64,000 nucleotides of DNA from Penelope pileata (taxonomy: Eukaryota > Chordata > Aves > Galliformes > Cracidae). Where the stretch lies: contig WBMW01001708.1 of assembly GCA_013396635.1 (NCBI GenBank), positions 2,015,693-2,079,692 of the forward strand, read 5' to 3'. A program made the position numbers and the translations under genes. Below, one piece after another: positions 1 through 11,310 of this stretch (position 1 is its first letter; each line of letters starts with the position of its first letter). Below the pieces are notes generated by a model. It was not told the DNA's origin. It saw nothing but the letters and a program-made list of their open reading frames with translations, and ran no database searches.

Positions 1-3000
1 ATGTGTAAGAGATGTCAAAATATCCTCTGGATATGTTTCCTGCTGGTTTGGTTTTGAGGTGTTGTTGGCAACTTCAAAAACATCCAAAGTGGCCACAATT
101 CCCTGAAACAGCACTTGTTTGGAATGAACGTGTCCCATCCCTGTTCGTGGCTGTGAATAGAGTCTCATGAGAAAAGAACTGAGACCTCTGAAGTGCAACA
201 CATCAAAAGCAGCTGTGGGCTTTGTGAATTCCTGTGCCTCGTAAAAGGATTATCTCCAAAGAGAAGTCAGGTAGGCTTTTGGCTCCCAAAATGCTCAGGT
301 TTTTGGGTTTTTTTTTTTCCAGTGCAGTGTGTCAATGTTTCTCAATCTTAACAAAATAAATGATATAAAATAAAATTGTTACGTTTTCATGTGTTAAGAA
401 CACACAGAAAGCAGGATTTTCCTGCATTCCTCGTAGAATTTCTGCATAGCCCCACTTGCTATACGGCAAGCAAAGAATAGTTCCTATAGGATAGGAATTT
501 GATATGTCTTTTGCTGGCTGAATACGTCTGAATGCCTTCATTGTACTACGGATCAAGCCTTCGGTCACTAAGTAGTTGAATAGTTACTGCTCTAAGATGT
601 AACTTTGATACTGGAAAGGATTCAAGTACAACATGTATGGAGGCAGATCTGAGAAACTTTCTGAGTATAAGACATGTAGCCAAAGTGTCTTGTGGATTTC
701 TTTTTAATCATTGTTATTTAAATTATTGGCTTGTCTATACCCTAAGTGAATAGTTCTTCTGGACTATATTATTCACCACATGTAGCTCAGAATCTTTTCT
801 CTCATGGTTTCCAAGGGGAGCCAAGAACCTTAGGACTCACATCCACAGCAGAGGTTTTAGTGGAGGTTAGGTCTTCTGCTCGTGTAGTCATGACATGATG
901 AATGGAGCCAGGGGTGGTCACTGTAAGAGCTTCGTACTGTGGTCATCTGTGCTTTTGCTTCCTGTGAAATGGAGACAACACTGCTCAGCTACAGCAAAGG
1001 GGCACTGTGAAACACCGATCACTGACAGCTGGTCTCTGGCAAACCCTGTAGCTGCAGTTTCAGATGTCATCATGCTTGAGTGTCTCTCCTGCCTGGTGAA
1101 AGTGGATTTGGGCTAAAACGCTGGTGTGTGAACTGAAGGAGCAGAGGTTGGGACAGGCAGCATGTGGAGGGGGCATTGCTACATGTGCAGCAACAGAGCA
1201 GACACTTGGGACAGCAGTTTCTTGAGACACACAGCAATATTCAGTAGGGAATATCTCCTATCGTCCTTCATTACTTAACGTTGGTAAAATGCCTGAAGCC
1301 TATCTACAGAAAAGCACTAAATAGGGAAAAATATGTATGTCCCTTCTTGTGACAACCTCACCTTGAAAACCAGCGTTGAGGTCGCTGCTAGCTACCGTCT
1401 CATGAGTTTTCCATTTGATTGTGTCATATAAGTTATAAACAGAATTGTAAAATGAACAGTAAAAAGCTCAGCCCTGAATACTATCTTTAAAGAATTTAAA
1501 CCACTGCAATTTCATAGGCACTGTGGTGCTGGCTTTAAATTGTTGGCCAGATCCTGGACAGTTTGCCCAGTGGCTGACATCCCCAACTTCTTCCATACCC
1601 CCTGTCTTAGCGTGTTTTTAGGCAGCTGGTGGAGAAACAACCCCATACGTTCCAGAACAAAAGAATGATTTTGTGAGTGGATGTTGCTTTGAGGTGTTGG
1701 AGTCAAAGGTGTTCATCTGGCCTGGGTTATGGAAGAGGTCAAATGAAAGGATCGTTGTGATGAAGCCTTCTGGCCTTTAGGAAAAACTATTAACACGTGA
1801 ATTTTTGGGATCTTGGAACATTTCACGCAAGGAACTGTAATAAAACTTAACTTTGAACCTAAAATAAAGGGGAATTGTAAAGTCAAAAATCTTGACATGA
1901 ATTGTACCTTGTCACAATTTTTGCTGTGTGTAAGTGCACGTCTGAAAATAAATTTCTAAAGAAATGAAACCTAGGCATGGTAGCGCTCTCCAGAATATGA
2001 AATAGGGTTTCAAAAGACAGAGGAAGACCCTCGTTTGTATCATGAACTGTATCTTAACTGTACTTGACAAACGCAGTTCAGATACCTAGCCAAAGATTCA
2101 AATGTTTACTCAAATCTTATCTGACCTACAGAAACCTGAGTATGTCAAATTGGACTCCAATTTTGAGATAACAAGATTCTTGAGGAAAATTACAGTGTTT
2201 CTGATGGGTCCTGAAATAACGGCAGAGTAATGTGCTGCAATGTATTCAGCCCACTCTCTTCTGATCATGGAGGAATTATGGAAGAAAAACGTAGAAATAG
2301 AAAACGTTCATTTCTTTTTTTTCCTTTTTTACTCAAAAAAATCTCTCCAGCTGTGGCAAATACTGTCAAATACTGTATTTTCACTTCTCAGTTTCAGAGG
2401 GTTTTCATTCCCTCCTGATGTTTGTGGCTGATTTCCCAAGGTAGAGGTGGTGTCAGGCTCCCTTTTGCCAAGAACTGAACCAGCCCAAAGTGCCTTGTGC
2501 TGGCTGTGGGATGAAAGCATGGGCATGAGCTCATGTGTACCTGTGGTGTGGCTGCTTTTTCCTGTATCTGATCTCCATATCTTGGTTTATTCTGTGATTT
2601 ATTCTCATTCTGGCACTCTGGCTTGCACCGCAGGAGATGGACTTTTAGATGTATTTAGAACTCCTAGGTACAGTGTGGCACCTGAAATATTTCTGAAAAT
2701 ATCTTTAAATATTTGATACCTATTAGTCCTTGAAGCCTGAGCCCACTTACTTCAACCTTCCTTCTAAGATGGGATGTACCATTGAGCCTTGTACTCAAAC
2801 ATCTCATCCGTGGGACTGCACCCTGTGCATCTCCGTCACAGCGTCACCCTTCCCTGCTGAATGTCTCTTAAGTGCTGGTGACACAGCTCCCAGTAGCAGC
2901 GTGCCTCTTGCTAAATGGGAGATTTGTCCTGTGCAAAGGATTAATGGTGAGTACTCACTGTCTTTCCTCCATCGTTTCTTAGGACATCGCCTCTACTCCC

Positions 3001-3972
3001 TCTTGTTGGATGCACCAAAGGATGCCAGGGACAGAGAACACCTTGTCTTTTCTGTTTGAGCACTGCTCTTAGCAGCCAGAGATGCCTTTGGTCTCCAAAC
3101 TATTATAAATTCTGCTTCCCAGGCTTCTTCATCCACCCGTGTGGTGGTGGAGCTGAGCTAACTGAATTTTGCAGACTCTTTGCTCGAATGAGAAGCTACT
3201 CAAGCACAGCGAGCCCTATAGCCTGCATGACAGCACCACTGGAATTTCAAATGCTGTGATTAGATAGAAGAACCAAGCTCTCAACAGTCAGTTGGTAGGA
3301 ATCATGCATAGCTCTGCCATTAGTGTCTTCTGAAAAAAATGCCCTTTCTGGATATAGCATCTCCACAGCACTCCACAAGTGCTCCGGTGACTGCTGCTCA
3401 TTTAATCTCTTATGTAAACAGCACAAAATCTGAGCTGGAATCTGAAGGTTCACATTGCATGGAATTAAAAGAATTTTCTTCGTTACTGCTTGGTAACAAA
3501 ACATCACTTTGTCTGGCCCCACTAGAAGAAGGTTTCGCTGTACATCCTCCTGGGAAATTCCTCTTGGCTGGCAGTCAGGCGTTGTGAGTGCTGCCACAAG
3601 ATGCTGCAATTACTGTACTTGTGTTCCTGCGCATTTCAGGCTGCTGCCTTAGTGTCTGCCTGTGCACGTTAAACATGACAGTGCTCCATAGACTCCTCTG
3701 TGGTATCAGTATCTCTCTGACAAAAGCAGGGACATGATGAGATAGGAGATTTTTGTGCTGCTTCTGTCTCTCTCCCGTTTGCTGGTGAAGCTGGGGCAGT
3801 TCCAGAGTGAATCTGGAGCCCGTTAAAAATACACCAAAACCTTGAGTGTAACTATGCAAAACATTAAACAAAAAAAACAGGAGCGTCTCTCAGGAAGGAA
3901 TGGTGTGTGCTGCAGTTTTTTTTATTAGATTAAAGAGCCAGAATGAAGCAGTGTGATTCAAAGTGGTCACAC
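1..3972. other. Unique non-coding DNA, no gene recognised
   Basis: No exon, RNA gene or dispersed repeat was recognised. ATG-initiated frames of up to 120 codons occur on both strands (longest at 3247-3609, minus) but overlap each other and resemble no known protein. A donor-like GTGAGT at 2947-2952 lies in an open frame (2730-3059), but I see no matching acceptor or family similarity, so I do not call an exon. A short T run sits at 308-318. Confidence 0.6.
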
Positions 3973-3999
3973 AATAATAATAATAATAAATAAATAAAA
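3973..3999. repeat. (AAT)n/(AAAT)n microsatellite
   Basis: About five AAT units pass directly into AAAT units. It is a plain short tandem repeat in AT-rich DNA and could be length-polymorphic. Confidence 0.9.
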
Positions 4000-6479
4000 G
4001 CTGCTCTGAAATCCTTTAATTGGAAATAAAAATCAGCTTTTGCTAAGCAACCTGGAGAGAGGATACAAAGGGAGGGGCGGGAGCATGGATTTGGAGCCCC
4101 TTTGAATGATCTATTATGCTGAAACTGCTTTTATCTTTTGTTTGGTGCAGTTGTTGAATGCAAAGTTTGCTTCATCTGCGTGACATGTGTGGCAGGCCCC
4201 TCTTTGGTCTCTGCATCCTACCGGGTGCAAAGGACCAGCTGGCTCAGCACATTCCTCCCAGCATTATTTGTTGCTTATCTTACACCGTGCATAGGGATTC
4301 TTTGACATCCTTGGGAGAGATGGGCTTGGACAGGATGAGGGAGGCTAAGCAGGAGGGAGCAGGGGAAAGGGAGGCTGCCCAAGGAACTCCTCACTATGCT
4401 GCATCGCAGCACAGTCTGTGGTGATGCTCTCCCTGTGTGTCCTCTGTGTGTTCCATTCCACGAATGGACAAACTTCTGCTTTATTCAGTGGCAAACCCAC
4501 TGCCACCTGCACACTAGATGCTTTGGTTAGGCAAGTTTTCTGAATGCAGGTGCCAGCATCACATCCCACAGCCTCGCCCCAGGTTTCTCCCATTACAGAG
4601 TTTCCAACAAACTTCTTCCTATTTATTATCATCACTTTACCACTGTGTCACTCCAGTTTAAGTGCAGAAGACAGTGGGAGGCTTTACCCATCCTATGATG
4701 GGTAACCTATCTTCTTGGAAACGTGTGACCTAGTGGTTAATGGTATCTTAGGCTATGGGTGATGGATACTTTTTTCACCTACAAGCCTGATAGGCATCCT
4801 GTCTGATGCAGGAACGTCTGAGCCACCTTGAGTACTATCCTGTGCCCGTAATGCAAAGCTACATAAAACACAAGTCTATCCATCTATGGAAGTGGTAACT
4901 TCTAACTAAGGTGATAAAAATACTTATGTGAATTGAAATCCTCTGGAACATGTTGAAAGTGAACCTGCCCCAGGAGGGGTCTGGCATGGGACATTTGCAG
5001 ACGGCGCATGGTTTATTTTTCATTTCCGATCTGTGCTTGTAATAACTTTTGTGGCTGAAAGAGAAGTAGATGACTTACAATAAAGGTGCTACAAGTAGGA
5101 AAAAAAAAAGAGAAATATTCTAATTTATGGTGATTTAAACACACTGTACCTGCACTGCCATTTGAAAACCATGACTGTAAAAGAACTATAACATGAAAAA
5201 CGTGGGGAGGAATTTATTAAAGGCCAAGCCACTTTAGCAAAGCCAAGATCTGAGCAGCCTGAAATGTAATGTGGTGCTTATAAACTAAAGGCATAAGTTA
5301 TTAACTTAACATAAATGATTTCAGATTTGTGTTCAATGGACTTGGTAATTATACCAAGGAATTTAAGCTGACCTCATCAAGCCTGCTTTCTCTTTTAAAA
5401 TGTATTTCTGTGTCAATTAAAATGCCTGAGTATAAAAAGCAAAGTTTTTATAGGCCCAGCCATACAAATTCATTATCGCGCTATTATATACTTGGCAGTC
5501 TACAAATATGCCAGTGATTAACTTAGTGTGCATTATGGCTGCCAGTGTTGCAGCATTTCAGATAAGTGTGGCTATTGTCTACACTCAGCTGACTGAAATT
5601 GCCATGGATATGGCCCTTGGATATCCTGGAGAAAGTTAAGTCCTTTCCGGCTGATAGCGGCTGCCTGCTAGATGAAGCTCCTATTGGATCCAGAAGCATC
5701 ACAGCCAATGAGCAGGTAACTGCTCCCAAAAAAAAATTGCTGGAGGGGCAAGTTTTCTGCAGGGTGCCAGGCAGGGGTGGCAAATTCCTGTTCGAGTTCA
5801 GTTCTCGACTCTGCCCACGTGTGCCTTGATGGCCTTAGTCAACAGCTTCCCTACACCATGTGTTTCCAACATTACATTACTGCTATTTCATCCCTTTTAT
5901 ATGTCTGCTTTACGTTGTAAATTTTATGGAGCAAGGGCTGTTTTATGAGTGGCTGTTACTATGTTATTGTATAAATATTATCAACTAAGCTGAAATCTTT
6001 CTAACGCTTTCTCCTGCTCCTCTGTCTTACTGCTGTGATAGCAGTGGTGGTGGTGGGGAAATGGAACAGATCACTGCTGGACACCAAGACTCAGGGAAAA
6101 ATGCTCCATCCCAGCACAAAAGTCATGGTGTAGGCCGAGAGAAGTCAACCAACATGCTCAGGGGACACCTAGGAGGGCTGTAGCAGAGCAGGCTATACTC
6201 CATACCTTCCCTTTAGGGCTATAGCTTTAGACATATCCTTTCCCTCTGTACCTTCTGCACTGTCTAGTTAAAAAATACAATAATATCTACCCCTCATGGT
6301 AAATATTTCAAAATACTTAATATAAAACTCAATAAAGTGATAATGTCAATGGGGGTGGAAACTATTTTCTGAGAGTAATGGGCTCTTTCTGTCAGACAAA
6401 TGCTGAAGCAAAGCCTTGAGTTGTAATGGTAATGGACATCAGGGCAGGCCCAGGGGAGAATTGCTTGATGCTCTGACAG
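4000..6479. other. Unique non-coding DNA
   Basis: Mostly unremarkable sequence. It contains a perfect palindrome TTGCTAAGCAA at 4040-4050 and a GC box GGGGCGGG at 4074-4081 (see findings), plus a possible SINE fragment listed separately. Open frames are under 100 codons and none is recognisable. Confidence 0.55.
4725..4766 (+). repeat. Possible tRNA-derived SINE (MIR/CORE-like) fragment
   Basis: The stretch TGACCTAGTGGTTAATGG resembles a Pol III A-box region (TGGCNNAGTGG) as found at the 5' end of MIR-like and sauropsid tRNA SINEs. Similarity fades after about 40 bp and no B box follows. It could be chance. Confidence 0.3.
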
Positions 6480-6495
6480 TTTTTTTTTTTTTTTT
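6480..6495. repeat. Poly-T tract (T16)
   Basis: Uninterrupted run of 16 T. It lies about 40 bp upstream of the palindromic relic at 6534. No retroposon body could be linked to it. Confidence 0.85.
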
Positions 6496-6533
6496 GGCTT
6501 GTGCTTTATATCCTGGCATTTCAGAGTTTATTT

Positions 6534-6605
6534 TCTGGAGGTGCTGAACAGCCACATTTCCTATGGGAGATGGTAGTGCTCAGCACTTGGAAAAATCAGG
6601 CCTCA
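6534..6605. repeat. Degraded ancient palindromic interspersed repeat
   Basis: GTGCTGA at 6541-6547 pairs with TCAGCAC at 6580-6586, and the right arm is followed by AAAAATCAGGCCTC. The layout is GAGGTGCTGA, a loop containing a CTATGGGA-type centre, GTGCTCAGCAC, then AAAATCAGGCC. It matches, from memory, a hairpin-shaped ancient repeat common in turtle, crocodilian and bird DNA. I cannot name the family. The hairpin is seen directly; family membership is inference. Confidence 0.45.
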
Positions 6606-9347
6606 GAAGGTGAATCGTGCTGACCATGGGCTGTGCCTGAAGGTGAGAGCTGCCCAGCCAGGTCTGTGAGTTTTGGACTGCAAAAAATGGGGCATTTCCA
6701 CTGCTGCCTTTCACCCTTGGGAAGAACTCAGTGCTTCATGGGTTCTAGCTGGAGCTGTGGGGTTTGTTAATCTTAACTTCGATGTCTTGGGAGGCCAATT
6801 TGTTCTTGCTTATTTAACAGTAGTGAAGGGCTCCCAAAATGCAGACACAGGAATCTGGGGGAACTTTAGGTTGGGATTCCCAAGCTTGATGTCCTCATCA
6901 CCTCCATTGGTGGCAGTTGTTGTCTCCACACTTTCACCTGAGCTGAGCACATTGATCATCCTGCAGGTATGGCAATTGGGAAGCCAGCCCTAGTGAAGTT
7001 GTCTGGTTCTCATGTCCATGTCTGGTTTTCATGTCCACGTGTGGGCTTCAAGCCATCATGTAGTTTTATGAAAGTTAAGGACCTAGCCTAAACAGCTAAC
7101 CAAGTTCCTCTGCAGTTAAAATGGAAGGCAGCTATGATGACAACACCTCCAGCTTAGACATTGGGTTGGGGCTGCCCATCCACTGGAGGTGCACAGGCAT
7201 GCAGGATAGAAACCCAGACTGCAAGCTGACATCAGATACACAGTTTTTAGATGCCTAAAAGTACAAGACAAATTCTATCCTGATTGGATTAGATCAATAA
7301 TATGCATCAGCTCTCAAAGGCCACCTAAATATGAACTAGTTTCATGATGATGTCCAGGTGTCTGATCTGTAACTGAGACCTGATCTGAGTAACTGATAAC
7401 ACCTCCAGGCACTGAAGAATAGTCCAGGATTAAGAAGCATCTATGAAATCATGTTTATGTATATTACATGATCGGTTCTGTCTTAGAGTATAAACACAAT
7501 CAGGCAATGTAAAATGAGCTGTGTTGTATTTTTTTGCTGTTTAAAAAATACCTGATGAACTTATCTGCATATGAAGTCAGGCTGTGATTAGCCTAGACCA
7601 ACCTGGAAGGAGCCCAGCGATTTCCATACCAAGTTGTGCACGTATTTAGTACATCTTGCTTTGTATGTCAAATAGCAATGGAGTCAGAAGACACTGTTGT
7701 TATTACTTAGTGTCACTGTAATGTACCCTAATATGAAACTTGCACCTGGAGGCCAGGTTTAACCAGTCTACAAATGGCCTTCTGCTGGAAAGATTTGCTG
7801 CTTAAGTTAGACAGAGGTTGAGAAAGAGCTGGGATGGAAATGTGTTTTATGGTTTTACAGCTGGAGGAATAAGAGAGAGGGAGTAGCTGTTTGTGGCAAA
7901 GGCAAAGATTAAATGTGAACGTCCCATTTTCCTTCAAGTATGAGATGATTCTTTGTACCTACCCCACTGCTGGCTGACTGAACATTTCTGGGAAGGAGGA
8001 CAGTCCCACTTAGGAGGAAAACCCTTTGGGATCTCAGGCATCTTCGTGGGTTTGTACGGTGTAAGTCTTGTACCTTAGGTGTGACAAATTCCAAGGCACG
8101 TGTGCAGGGTGGTGTGCTAGATGTTTTGGTAAATATTTTATGCCTGAGCAATAGTAGTCAATTATTCAAGTTTTTGGGATGAAGGAGGACAATTATTTAT
8201 GCAGAAGGATACTTAACACAGCTAGACATGTCACAAAATGTGACTCAGCTTGATGTATTATTTAATTAGTATCGCTCTGTTTAAGCCAGCCCATTTGTAC
8301 TCTTACATATAACCCTTAATATAATCCATTTAGATACAACAGCGGCACAGTAACAAACAAGTAAAGAATGTACCCTGTTGTAAATGGAATAGTGAAAAGT
8401 CTGTTCTGGATCCAGTGAAATTCCAATTCTTCAGCAGGGGAATTTGGCAGCATCCACCAAACAAATTGCACAAAAATTATCCAGTCGATTTTGAGTATTC
8501 AGGCACTCGGGATTTTGAACCTGGCACTTCAGCTGTGGCTGCCTGTGCCAGAGCCTGGTTCCCAGAAGTGGACACAACAGCAGGTTCATAAACCATATGT
8601 TCTCCTGTATCTAATGGTGCAAAACCAGACCCTCTCTTAAACATAAATGTAGGTTTATACCTGAGGTAGATCTGACAGTATCCCTGCTTGCTCTCAGGCT
8701 GGAACACATCTTGCTCTCTTCAAGGCACTCATGACACTATCTCTGGTCCTCTGTGTGCCCACATATCTCTGCTGTACACTGTGGGAGGAAAAGATGGACA
8801 GATGACCTCCAGATAATTGTCTTGAAACGCTTAAAAGTCTACAGGGAGTAGTACTTGAGTAAAGGCATTTCAGTTGTGTTACGTGCAGAAAGGTGCCAAA
8901 CTGTTCATGATCCTTATCCCTGCATAGATGTATTGACATGAACCTGGACCTCCTTTTGTGTGGCCGTTGAAAATACTAGAATCCAATTTTGCACTTGAAA
9001 TAAACAGCAAAAATGTTTAGCCCTTATCACTGTTGTAATTATCCAGACATTAATTGTACAGTGATGTTTACCTGAGTCTGAAGACAGCCTACAGACAGCT
9101 CAGGGAAAATAGGGAGAATGAGTCGCTCCTCAACCTGGTGGTAATGCTGTAACCCAACAACATTTGTGTCAATCTTGATAATAATGTAATTTATCAAAAT
9201 ATTTACAAAGGAGCGTGCAACTGATCCTGTCTTTGGGCAAGAAGGTCAGCATTCCCTGCCTTTCTATGACTGTTCTATGAACATGTTGTAGTCTGTGCTG
9301 TAATAGTCAACAGCAATATGGAGAATCTGGAGAGCCTCACCATTTAA
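6606..9347. other. Unique non-coding DNA
   Basis: No gene recognised. It holds an imperfect 14-16 bp direct duplication (TGATCTGTAACTGA at 7363-7376 and TGATCTGAGTAACTGA at 7381-7396). It also holds a perfect interrupted palindrome GTCACAAAATGTGAC at 8230-8244, followed by TAATTAG-type homeodomain-like motifs around 8265-8280. All frames are short. Confidence 0.55.
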
Positions 9348-9381
9348 TTTTTTCTTTCTTCTTCTTCTTTTTTTTTTTTTT
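9348..9381. repeat. Pyrimidine tract (TTC)n/poly-T
   Basis: A 34-bp all-pyrimidine stretch with TTC units ending in a run of 14 T. It resembles a polypyrimidine tract but is followed by TACCACTG, not a convincing splice acceptor. Confidence 0.85.
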
Positions 9382-11070
9382 ACCACTGTAGCCATTCATT
9401 GTGTCCTTACTTAACCTCTGTCCTCTTTCTGCTGTGGCAATCAGCAAAGAGCTCGGCAAGATGGTAGATGCCCTTACAACACCCTGTAGTTGATGTAATC
9501 GCTTGGGACATGGGGATAATATTTTTCCCCCAAACTAGAAACACACTGTGAAAGAAGATGCCTGCTAACTCCCTACCTGAAGAGCCAATGCGGTGAGCAA
9601 AAGGGAATTCCTGGTAATCTGATGGGCTCTTGGAGTAGACCCAGCCAGCTTCCAGCCTTTTGAGACAGGATCTGTCCCTGTTTCTGTTTTCTTTTCAGAG
9701 CGGTTGGGTAAGAGGGGAAAGCTCCTTTCCATGCATTTCCTCCTCTGGCAGGGAAGAGTCATGGAGCAGTAAGGGGAATGATTGTGCAGCATTCTGGAGA
9801 AGCACAGTTAGCCTGGCTGTTGATGATAAAACCACTTGGAATGTCTCCTTGTGCGTGAATCAGTGACTCTTATAGGGACTCAAATGCAAGTGCTGCAGTG
9901 CTGTGACGGGTGAGCATTTGTTTTCCTAGCCCAAACCTAGGCTATGCCGTGAATGATCAGGGCCAGAGACCTGCCCTGACAGACTTGTTTGTCATTAGAG
10001 AAGGTTGTGACAACATCCATTAATCTTTCTTAAATTCTTCTCTTACCCGCCTATTTTTTTAAGAGAAGACTTGAAGAATGAGCAATTTTGTCTCTATTTC
10101 CAATAATCAGTTTCTGTGAAGTCAAGCTCTTACCTATTTATATAGGGTTAATATTTAAAAGGCTTATCAGTAAAGTGGCTGATGGCTTTCTGTCCAGTTC
10201 TGCCATCCTTCTGAGATGGGTCTTTCAGAGGAGGCTAGTGGCAGAAGAGAAGAGTGGCTTTGTTTTCCTAGGTAATAATTTGAATGTCCCATTAAAAATA
10301 TCACAGTCTCTCCTTTGTTAAACGAAAAATGTTGACCCACTTGTACGAAAGCCACCTGTATCATTCACCAGCACCAAGCAGTGCTTTTTCATTCTCCTTG
10401 CCATTGTGGACAGTGGAAGGCACCTCAAATAGTTAAATCACCTCAATTGCTTCTGCTCCCCACCTTGGCCTCTGCACCAAGTTAAGGAGAACACTTCATA
10501 GAGATACACAACCATGACTGCCGTAGTATAACAGCGGTGTGCTTGTTAATTATCAGTAACCAGTAGTGTAGGATGTGTTAGCTACCAGAACGACATTGTG
10601 GTTACTGAGCCCAGCAGGAGACTTGTGTCTTAGAGAAAACATCTCCATGAGTGTGTGTTGAATGGTGAAGGAATATTGCATAACTCTGAGATGCATTGGT
10701 TTAAAATTAAAAAAAAGTGTTAAATATGGAATAATGGCCATGGACAGCACAAACCAAGATTCTAAATGCATTCAGTGTGGAGTTTAACCTTGTAGAGCAT
10801 TGGCTTAAATATTCATCAGCAGCATCAGTTTTCATATTAATGAAAAGATGTAATATTTGACTATAAATTGAGGTTGAAGGTACCTCAACTGAGATTGAAG
10901 AAATTGAGGTTGAGGTAGCAGTGAAGAAAAAGCGCTTCTGGTTGGTTAACTCTATACTGTTAATCACAGATCAGGCACAGATTTGGCTGCAAAACTTCTG
11001 ATTAAACTGCTGATTTGAACCAGATGAAAAAATATCTAGATGTCACTCAATTAAATCTTTGCAAAGGGTT
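9382..11070. other. Unique non-coding DNA
   Basis: No gene or clear repeat. At 10866-10920 there are two copies of an AAATTGAGGTTGA-like word with a small perfect inverted repeat (TTGAGGT/ACCTCAA). Just before the CR1 insertion the sequence is AT-rich. Confidence 0.55.
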
Positions 11071-11310
11071 TAGAATTGCAGAGTCATGGAATCGTTTGGG
11101 TTGGAAGGGACCTTAAAGCCCACCCAGTGCCAAGCCCCTGCCATGGGCAGGGACACCTCCCACCAGACCAGGTTGCCCAAAGCTCCACTCAACCTGGCCT
11201 TGAGCACCTCCAGGGATGGGACATCCACTTCTCTGGGAAGTCTGTTCCAGGGCCTCACCCTCATAGTGAAGAAGTGTTTGGGGCTAGGAAATTCCCCATG
11301 GCTCACCGGT
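11071..11310 (-). mobile_element. CR1 LINE 3' fragment
   Basis: Reads as antisense CR1: a decayed TCATAGAAT-type tail (GAGTCATGGAATCG), then GGTTGGAAGGGACCTTAAAG. The minus-strand frame 11070-11306 encodes the C-terminal tail of the CR1 ORF2 reverse-transcriptase protein, including the familiar WNRLPREV, PSLEVLKARL and ALGNLVWW words. It is 5'-truncated, as nearly all genomic CR1 copies are: only the last part of ORF2 and the short 3' UTR remain. The left edge is clear; the right edge is uncertain by about 30 bp. The reading frame is unusually intact, which suggests a relatively young copy, but it is far too short to be active. Confidence 0.95.

Noticed and set aside
2947..2952. GTGAGT splice donor in an open frame
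   Set aside because: Donor-like hexamers are frequent. No acceptor, coding similarity or neighbouring exon supports it.
9261..9280. TTTCTATGACTGTTCTATGA as a CR1 tail
   Set aside because: The tail-like words are present, but the preceding CR1 3' UTR words (GGACTAGATGAT, TTCCAACC) are absent. Probably chance.
10866..10920. Pair of AAATTGAGGTTGA words as a mobile element
   Set aside because: Only two short imperfect copies and a 7-bp inverted repeat; local slippage explains it.
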